In this document: one piece after another, positions 33,964 through 38,818 of the stretch
How the letters are laid out: the number at the start of each line of letters is the position of its first letter
Numbering within the stretch: the stretch's first letter is position 1
NCBI RefSeq assembly: GCF_003011925.2
Contig: NZ_PXXU01000033.1
Span: 1-38,818 of the forward strand
Direction of reading: 5' to 3'
DNA: 38,818 nucleotides
Origin: Nitrosomonas supralitoralis
GTDB lineage: Bacteria > Pseudomonadota > Gammaproteobacteria > Burkholderiales > Nitrosomonadaceae
Program-made: the position numbers and the translations under genes
Notes under the pieces: generated by a model
The model's database searches: none
Told to the model about the DNA's origin: nothing
The model's input: only the letters and a program-made list of their open reading frames with translations

Positions 33964-34173
33964 AATTTCTCTTTCAAGATCCCACGCGCAATTTCTATAA
34001 CACGTTGCGCCATGCTCAACAAATTTCCGGCCGAAGCGTTCTTTAGGATAATGTTTTGCTGATTTAAACTTGCACTCTGCCCAATTGTGCCATTGCGCGG
34101 CCATTCGTTTCAACGTTTCAATTTCTTCCTGTTTCATTTCCTTCTTTTTTAGCACCGCATCAGATTTATCCAT
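33937..34173 (-). CDS. Small basic phage protein
   Basis: 78 residues with GGAGG 8 bases upstream. It has a helical N-terminus (LKKKEMKQEEIETLKRMAAQ), then WHNWAECKFKSAKHYPKERF. The 3' end overlaps the end of the DUF2513 remnant. It faces left, opposite to the surrounding cargo, and lies just left of the rightward early promoter. No family recognised. Confidence 0.65.
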   Translation of the reverse strand: MDKSDAVLKKKEMKQEEIETLKRMAAQWHNWAECKFKSAKHYPKERFGRKFVEHGATCYRNCAWDLEREIRRLEGYEE

Positions 34174-34191
34174 TTAAACCTCCGTCTCGTT

Positions 34192-34213
34192 AGTAGTTTT
34201 GCACTGAATTTGT
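34192..34213 (+). repeat. 22-bp direct repeat, right copy
   Basis: AGTAGTTTTGCACTGAATTT plus GT; two mismatches to the copy at 33503-33524. It is 37 bp upstream of the operator pair. Confidence 0.6.
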
Positions 34214-34250
34214 CCTGAATTCTTATTTCGATTAACCCTACGCAATATAG

Positions 34251-34289
34251 ATAGCATTTGCTATTGACTTAATGAACAGCATTTGCTAT
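34251..34289. promoter_or_regulatory. Second operator pair, rightward early promoter
   Basis: ATAGCATTTGCTAT (34251-34264) and AACAGCATTTGCTAT (34275-34289). The spacing is 24 bp start to start, as at 30371. Both sites hold the AGCA-NN-TGCT dyad. The second copy is an exact reverse complement of site 1 at 30371. Confidence 0.85.
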
Positions 34290-34292
34290 TGT
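34264..34292 (+). promoter_or_regulatory. Rightward early promoter PR-like
   Basis: TTGACT (34264-34269), 17 bp, TATTGT (34287-34292). Over the 29 bp from -35 to -10 it differs from the leftward promoter at only three positions. Start site near 34299, leaving a leader of about 110 bases before the gene at 34408. Confidence 0.8.
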
Positions 34293-34407
34293 TTTATCTT
34301 ATCAAACACCATAAATCGTAAGCGTAGGTGCTTGAGAAAACTTCATCAAAACTCACCAGATCTGAACAAGTTGATGAATAAACTTAATAAAACATTGGAG
34401 ATTTAAA

Positions 34408-34740
34408 ATGAAACCAGCAACTTTATTGCTGATGATTATTCTGTCCTCTACTTTCGTGAATGCGGCAAATGCAGCAGGAAACATCACAGTTGAGACTTAT
34501 ACCCTAGCCGGGGTTGCCAGCATTGCTCATCAAAATACAAGCGGCGTGGATCATGTGGCTATAAACATTCCAGGCTTTGGAGAAGAACAGGACTGCACTG
34601 ACGCAAAACAAGTAATTGAAGAATCAGTGATACCAATGGAATCCACAACCAAAAGTGGAACTGTTCAGGCTGGCTTGATTCGATTCACAGGACTGTGCGT
34701 CAAGGTTAAGCAGTTCGTTTTTGCACCTAACTTGTTCTAG
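34408..34740 (+). CDS. Secreted small protein, first gene of rightward operon
   Basis: 110 residues with signal peptide (MKPATLLLMIILSSTFVNAA) cleaved near NAANAAG. The mature part has two Cys (QDCTDAK, GLCVKVK), allowing one disulfide. It has TGGAG about 7 bases upstream. It could be an early superinfection or host-modifying protein. Unrecognised. Confidence 0.7.
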   Translation: MKPATLLLMIILSSTFVNAANAAGNITVETYTLAGVASIAHQNTSGVDHVAINIPGFGEEQDCTDAKQVIEESVIPMESTTKSGTVQAGLIRFTGLCVKVKQFVFAPNLF

Positions 34741-34756
34741 CAAGCAATTCTTACCT

Positions 34757-34775
34757 CCGGAGCGTAAAGCTCCGG
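34757..34775 (+). terminator. Attenuator-like hairpin
   Basis: CCGGAGC-GTAAA-GCTCCGG, 7-bp stem and 5-base loop followed by TTAGAAGG. It may end part of the transcripts after the first gene. The T-run is weak. Confidence 0.5.
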
Positions 34776-34793
34776 TTAGAAGGAGAGTAGATC

Positions 34794-34967
34794 ATGGATT
34801 ACAAACACTATAAAGCACAAGATGGCGCAATGACTGCAAAAACATTAACGATTCTATTAGTCGCAGTGATATTCGCGGCAATCGCCTACACAAGCAATTC
34901 TGACTACGAGCAGTGCCTGGAAGAGAAGAAAAGTGTAGCTCTGTGCGGCGGGGGTGTAAATCGATGA
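34794..34967 (+). CDS. 57-residue single-pass membrane protein
   Basis: AAGGAGAG upstream is a strong ribosome site. One hydrophobic helix (TLTILLVAVIFAAIAYTS), then a Cys-containing exterior (EQCLEEKKSVALCGGG). Its TGA overlaps the next ATG. Unknown. Confidence 0.65.
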   Translation: MDYKHYKAQDGAMTAKTLTILLVAVIFAAIAYTSNSDYEQCLEEKKSVALCGGGVNR

Positions 34968-35110
34968 GATACCGAATAACAATTCAAGGCAGTTGCAGCT
35001 TTGTACCAAGACAGAATTTTCTTAATTATTGGGCTGCATTTAACTACGCGCAAGCTCTGCTGCGTGAAAACTTCCAGGGCGATGTAAGAATAAAAAGGGT
35101 GACTAAATGA
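34964..35110 (+). CDS. 48-residue basic protein
   Basis: Begins MRYRITIQGSCSFVPRQNFL and ends VRIKRVTK. It overlaps the upstream stop and the next start as ATGA. Probably a small early protein. A longer start exists in frame but the overlap favours 34964. Confidence 0.6.
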   Translation: MRYRITIQGSCSFVPRQNFLNYWAAFNYAQALLRENFQGDVRIKRVTK

Positions 35111-35832
35111 ACGCACAACTAAATGCGAGACCTTCTAATTTAATCGGTGCCCTCTGGTTAATATACAAAAAAATAGCGACTCCTGTAGGGGTTGTTAATA
35201 GCGCTAACAATCGGTGCATGCGTGAAGAGATACCAGAAGTTTTTACTGATTTTGGTGGCAATTCATGGGATTCAGACAAACCCAAAACCAAAGCAGATAA
35301 ATCACCGGTCGAAAAATTTGTGGCCGAGGCGATAGCTGCAGTCGAACAAATGCAAGAGTTAAGGTTGGAGTTAGATGGCTATGAGTATTGCGATACGCAG
35401 CACTACAAGAACACGCAGCACGCTATCGAGTTACTTTCGATATTCAATCGATCATTTGAACTTAATCTTGAAACAGATCAGCAATCTGATCGGCTGGAAA
35501 CGCTAAATAAACTGGTCCGAAACCTGACGGCATACAGAAACCAAGAATTCTTGTTCCGCGAACTGGCAACCGCGGATAACGAAAAAGAAAAGGTACAGCG
35601 AGTGATAAATCTGATTCGTGATTGGGTATTCGCTCGCAAGGGAAAATTGTTCCAGATTCAAGAAATTTACCTGGACCCTAATTTATCTGAGCACTTGCCG
35701 GTCAACCTGGAAACGATAGTTATGTTGCGCAAAGCGTTGCTAGTTCTCAGGTGTGTTGCTGCGCCAGATTCTTTAGTGACGTACATCCCGCCAATGATTA
35801 ACAGAGTTAATCGTGACGATTTTTATTCTTAA
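35107..35832 (+). CDS. Unknown early-operon protein, 241 residues
   Basis: Helical, with a middle coil (AEAIAAVEQMQELRLELDGY, then DRLETLNKLVRNLTAYRNQEF). The N-terminal 50 residues are of mixed character. It overlaps the previous gene by 4 bp and lies 13 bp before the exonuclease. Unrecognised; position suggests a part in the recombination module. Confidence 0.6.
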   Translation: MNAQLNARPSNLIGALWLIYKKIATPVGVVNSANNRCMREEIPEVFTDFGGNSWDSDKPKTKADKSPVEKFVAEAIAAVEQMQELRLELDGYEYCDTQHYKNTQHAIELLSIFNRSFELNLETDQQSDRLETLNKLVRNLTAYRNQEFLFRELATADNEKEKVQRVINLIRDWVFARKGKLFQIQEIYLDPNLSEHLPVNLETIVMLRKALLVLRCVAAPDSLVTYIPPMINRVNRDDFYS

Positions 35833-35845
35833 TTGAGGTGATCAA

Positions 35846-36658
35846 ATGTCGGAAGCATCATTAAAGGTTCGCGCTAGTTCATGGGCTGGATTGTTTGATT
35901 GTGCCTACAGATGGGAAGGAATCCATTTGTTGAACATGAAAAACACTGTCGGGTTGCGTGCTGCGCTTGGTACCGCAATACATGCCGGTTCAGCGGCGTT
36001 TGATCAAGCAAAATTAAGCGGTGAAACGGTAACAGCAAACGATGCTGCGGGTGTTCTGGTTGATAAGTTGCGCGATCCAGAGAATGAGTTTGATCCAATG
36101 AAAGACGACATAACCATGCAGGAAGCGGAAAACGTTGGAATAACTCTGCTTACAAAATACTGCAATGAGTTCTCACCACAGCATGACTTTATCGCCGTGG
36201 AAATGGAAACAAAGCCAATGGATATCGATTGTGGCGGCGGGATTGTGATAAGGCTCACCGGAACCATGGACCGGGCAAGAATCAACAAATCATCCAATGG
36301 AATCGGTATTTCTGATTTAAAAAGCGGAGCAAGCTCGGTCCAGAAAGGGATTGCTGTAACAAAGGGGCACGGTGCCCAAATCGGAACGTATGAACTTTTA
36401 TACGAACACACAACGGGAGAACAAATCACGGCAGACGCTGAGATTATTGGCCTAAAAACAAAAGGAAAGCCTGAGATAGCCACGGGAACCATAAGCAATG
36501 CAAAGCGAATCATGGTTGGTGATAACGACAATCCGGGATTGATCGAGTTTGCTGCAGATATGTTTCGCACCGGAAGGTTTTATCCAAATCCAAAATCAAT
36601 GTTATGTGGGGAAAAATACTGCCCACGCTACAAGTCATGCACATTTAAGGGAGATTAA
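35846..36658 (+). CDS. PD-(D/E)XK exonuclease with Fe-S cysteines (Cas4/AddB-like)
   Basis: 270 residues with AGGTG upstream. Nuclease motifs: H46 in LGTAIHAG, D142 in LTGTMDRARI, D157-x-K159 in GISDLKSG and Q178...Y182 in GAQIGTYELLY. Four Cys (C19, C254, C259, C265; the last three in MLCGEKYCPRYKSC) could hold a [4Fe-4S] cluster as in Cas4 or AddB. The neighbour is a RecT protein, so it probably supplies the resected strand for annealing. The family name is inferred from motifs. Confidence 0.82.
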   Translation: MSEASLKVRASSWAGLFDCAYRWEGIHLLNMKNTVGLRAALGTAIHAGSAAFDQAKLSGETVTANDAAGVLVDKLRDPENEFDPMKDDITMQEAENVGITLLTKYCNEFSPQHDFIAVEMETKPMDIDCGGGIVIRLTGTMDRARINKSSNGIGISDLKSGASSVQKGIAVTKGHGAQIGTYELLYEHTTGEQITADAEIIGLKTKGKPEIATGTISNAKRIMVGDNDNPGLIEFAADMFRTGRFYPNPKSMLCGEKYCPRYKSCTFKGD

Positions 36659-36663
36659 TAAAA

Positions 36664-37656
36664 ATGAGTGAAACATCATCATTGAAAGACTTGAAAAACC
36701 ATCAGCCCACTGAACTAAGGCTACCAGAAATCACGCCAGGATTCGGATCGCTTCAGGCTTTCGAGTTAATGCAAAGAACGGCCAAACTTTTAATGACTAG
36801 CACACTAGTACCTGTTCAGTATCGCGCTCACGACGAAAAGAAAGGGCCTAATCCTAACGCTCTAGCCAATTGCGTTGTAGCTCTGAATATGTCGCAAAGA
36901 ATGGGGGCTGATGTATTGATGGTAATGCAGAATCTCTATGTTGTAGAGGGTAGACCGAGTTGGTCGTCGCAATGGATTATCGCCGCCGTCAATGGCTGCG
37001 GAAGGTTCTCTCCGCTACGTTTTGAGATAAAAGATTTGGGTGAAAAGAGCGTTGAATATAACGCTACGTATTGGGAAAGCAGGGAAAAGAAAACAAAAAT
37101 CCTGACTGAAAAAATTAGAGACAAGGTTTGTGTTGCCTGGGCAAAAGAGAAGGAAACCGGAGAAAGAATTGAATCTCCGCCGGTATCCATTGAAATGGCC
37201 GTGAAAGAAGGCTGGTACAGCAAAAACGGTAGCAAATGGAAAACAATGGACGAAGTTATGCTCAGATACCGAACAGCCAGCTTCTTCGGAAAACTGTACG
37301 CGCCAGAATTACTTATGGGATTGCAATCCGTGGAAGAAATGCAGGACTCAAGGGTAATAGATGCGTCACCAGACGGATATGGGGGTTATTCGGTAGATAT
37401 TGATGCGTTAAAAACATCCAGCAAGGATTCGCAAGAGAAAGAAATCAATGCTGATATAGACAATGAAACCGGCGAAATATTGGACAAAGAATCAGAATCA
37501 GAACCTGAACCAGAAAAAGAACCTGAGCCAGAAGCAAAGAGCGAAGATCCTACACCCGAAGAACAGGCTCGCATCAAGCAGCAATTAATTGACGAGGCTA
37601 ATCATGAAAAGCAACCTCGTCAGCCAGCCAAAAGAGCAAGTTTCAATTTGGAATAG
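36664..37656 (+). CDS. recT: RecT-family single-strand annealing protein
   Basis: 330 residues. Core: GSLQAFELMQRTAKLLMTS, then ANCVVALNMSQRMGADVLMV, then MQNLYVVEGRPSWSSQWIIA, then TMDEVMLRYRTASFFGKL. These are typical of RecT/Bet-type proteins. The C-terminal 90 residues are an acidic Glu/Pro-rich tail (SEPEPEKEPEPEAKSEDPTP), which is probably disordered. It anneals strands in phage recombination with the upstream nuclease (5-bp gap). Confidence 0.85.
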   Translation: MSETSSLKDLKNHQPTELRLPEITPGFGSLQAFELMQRTAKLLMTSTLVPVQYRAHDEKKGPNPNALANCVVALNMSQRMGADVLMVMQNLYVVEGRPSWSSQWIIAAVNGCGRFSPLRFEIKDLGEKSVEYNATYWESREKKTKILTEKIRDKVCVAWAKEKETGERIESPPVSIEMAVKEGWYSKNGSKWKTMDEVMLRYRTASFFGKLYAPELLMGLQSVEEMQDSRVIDASPDGYGGYSVDIDALKTSSKDSQEKEINADIDNETGEILDKESESEPEPEKEPEPEAKSEDPTPEEQARIKQQLIDEANHEKQPRQPAKRASFNLE

Positions 37657-37676
37657 GTAATGGGGAAGTGTCGATC

Positions 37677-37871
37677 ATGAGCCAAATACAAGACATTTAC
37701 GAAGATGACGAGTTTGAAGGTTTGCTCGAAGACGCCCGTATGAATGCAGCAAACGATTGGGAAGAAAATTTCGTATCAGATTTAAGCAGCAAATACGCAG
37801 AATTCGGTAGACGCATGTTTCTTTCCGATGCACAACGAGAGCATCTTGAGCGAATAGCCAGTGATGAGTAA
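37677..37871 (+). CDS. Small acidic early protein
   Basis: 64 residues from the ATG at 37677 with GGGGAAG 8 bases upstream. Helical and acidic (YEDDEFEGLLEDARMNAAND), then SKYAEFGRRMF. Unknown. Confidence 0.55.
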   Translation: MSQIQDIYEDDEFEGLLEDARMNAANDWEENFVSDLSSKYAEFGRRMFLSDAQREHLERIASDE

Positions 37872-37914
37872 ACCACCTCAGATCAACTCTTAAGAATCAA
37901 CATGGAGAATTAAT

Positions 37915-38607
37915 ATGACACAAAAATCAAATGATTTCAGACAAATGACAGCGGATACAGTGGGCAAAGATTTGCTTGGTGCTCTTGTAACGGAAATCAA
38001 GTTGCTTCCTGACGTATGGCCCAAAATGTCGAAGAAAAAGCAGGATGATGTTATCGACCGACTGCGCAGCCGTGTTGAGGATAACGTGCGCATGGCTGTT
38101 TACACCATAGCCTCAAGAGACCGCACGGTAGTCGCCGGGAACCTCGATCAAATAACGATCAAAGACGGCGTGAAAGCGGTTATCAAGTTCGGAGTGCACT
38201 CACAAAATCTGGAAGGACTATATGAAGCGGCCAGCGATAGCAAGTCTGTTTTAGTCGTTGTTGCAGATGCGGGTGAGTTTACCCAGGGAATAAATCAAGT
38301 GGCCGGCGAGGATGATCAGCGTGCCATGGACCTTGGCCATGAATATAACGACAACGATGGCGGTGGCATGGGTGATGCGTCAGCGGTTAATCCTGAAACG
38401 GGGGAAATTATTGGCTTGCCTGAAAGTGTTATTACTCAGGCAGACCTGGATGCGGCCTACCTGCAGGGGTATGAAGCCGCCAAGGAAGGTAAGACACAAG
38501 CAGATTGCCCAATTATTGCAGCAGAACTTGTTATTGAATGGGTAAATGGCTTCAAAGACTGGCACGAAGAGCAAAACGATGATAACGATGACAAAGAGGT
38601 TGCGTAA
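37915..38607 (+). CDS. Phage protein with RMF-like C-terminal domain
   Basis: 230 residues. The first 120 are unrecognised (KQDDVIDRLRSRVEDNVRMA, then IKDGVKAVIKFGVHSQNL). Residues 181-216 (AYLQGYEAAKEGKTQADCP, then VIEWVNGFKDWHEE) follow the ribosome modulation factor pattern: Y-x-x-GY-x-A-x-x-G, a CP motif, W-x-x-G. The first part might be a RecT or single-strand partner. An acidic tail ends the protein. Strong ribosome site (GGAG). Confidence 0.6.
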   Translation: MTQKSNDFRQMTADTVGKDLLGALVTEIKLLPDVWPKMSKKKQDDVIDRLRSRVEDNVRMAVYTIASRDRTVVAGNLDQITIKDGVKAVIKFGVHSQNLEGLYEAASDSKSVLVVVADAGEFTQGINQVAGEDDQRAMDLGHEYNDNDGGGMGDASAVNPETGEIIGLPESVITQADLDAAYLQGYEAAKEGKTQADCPIIAAELVIEWVNGFKDWHEEQNDDNDDKEVA

Positions 38608-38609
38608 TC

Positions 38610-38818
38610 ATGTCCAGGGCTATTATTTTTGACACTGAAACAACTGGGATTGATGAGCCGGAAATTATTGAGGCGGCCTGGATTGAGCCAGACTCAGTAC
38701 ATTCTTTGTCTGAAGATAAAATTAAAGAAATATTTCATCGCAGGTTCGAGCCGAACAAGACAATTTCATTAAGCGCGATGGCTGTTCATCACATTATGGA
38801 TGAAGATTTGATCGGCTA
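38610..38818 (+). CDS. DnaQ/ExoX-type 3'-5' exonuclease, start only
   Basis: 69 codons to the window edge. AIIFDTETTGIDEPEIIEAA contains the Exo I motif (D-x-E) of DEDD exonucleases. The frame continues out of the window (...MAVHHIMDEDLIG). ExoX-like enzymes occur in phage recombination modules. Starts 2 bp after the preceding stop. Confidence 0.85.
   Translation, partial: MSRAIIFDTETTGIDEPEIIEAAWIEPDSVHSLSEDKIKEIFHRRFEPNKTISLSAMAVHHIMDEDLIG

Noticed and set aside
33503..34213. The direct repeats as prophage attachment sites
   Set aside because: They lie inside the prophage between early genes and no integrase is next to them.

Overview
The window is most of a temperate, contractile-tailed (myovirus-type) prophage in what looks like a betaproteobacterium. 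Host clues are a Tat-exported high-potential iron-sulfur protein and a PEP-CTERM protein; an ammonia oxidiser such as Nitrosomonas fits, but this is an inference without database support. Phage genes have intermediate GC. Three AT-rich blocks of non-phage-like genes interrupt them (about 4.06-5.6 kb, 15.0-20.7 kb and 31.9-33.5 kb).

Layout. 1-10038 (minus strand) is a morphogenesis operon. In transcription order it holds a prohead protease fused to a coiled-coil scaffold-like tail, several neck or baseplate-type unknowns, a SWIM-zinc-finger protein, then (after an AT-rich insert on the other strand) the major capsid protein, an acidic protein and a tail sheath cut by the window edge. 10196-14813 (plus strand) diverges from it: portal, a tail-tube-fold protein and a tail lytic transglycosylase. 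15018-20723 is an AT-rich minus-strand block: a K+ channel with two RCK domains, a DUF6394-type membrane protein, a methyltransferase, secreted and unknown proteins, a HiPIP, and a paralogue of the unknown gene at 4063. 20960-30360 (minus) runs, in transcription order from the right, from a YdaS/Cro-like gene and CII through replication genes, small genes, a PEP-CTERM moron, an antirepressor, an HNH protein, RusA, a TraR/DksA-type zinc protein and an XRE regulator to the terminase subunits.

Control region. The YdaS/Cro-like gene (minus) and an HTH repressor (plus) diverge at 30.36-30.45 kb from two operators. The same operator pair, with the same 24-bp spacing and overlapping the same TTGACT-N17-TATYGT promoter, recurs 3.9 kb away at 34.25-34.29 kb, in front of the rightward early operon. 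One repressor therefore probably silences a leftward and a rightward promoter. Between the two lie lysogenic or cargo genes: a broken rhuM, a KGG-repeat stress protein, two small proteins and a broken DUF2513 gene.

The rightward early operon (34408 to the end) encodes small secreted or membrane proteins, a Cas4/AddB-like iron-sulfur PD-(D/E)XK exonuclease, a RecT-type annealing protein, a protein with an RMF-like C-terminal domain and the start of a DnaQ/ExoX-type exonuclease: a phage recombination module.

Most interesting: the twin operator-promoters with a probably leaderless transcript, the unrecognised paralogue pair at the two AT-rich blocks, redox and K+ channel genes beside the morphogenesis genes, the RMF-like fusion, the SWIM protein and the protease-scaffold fusion.
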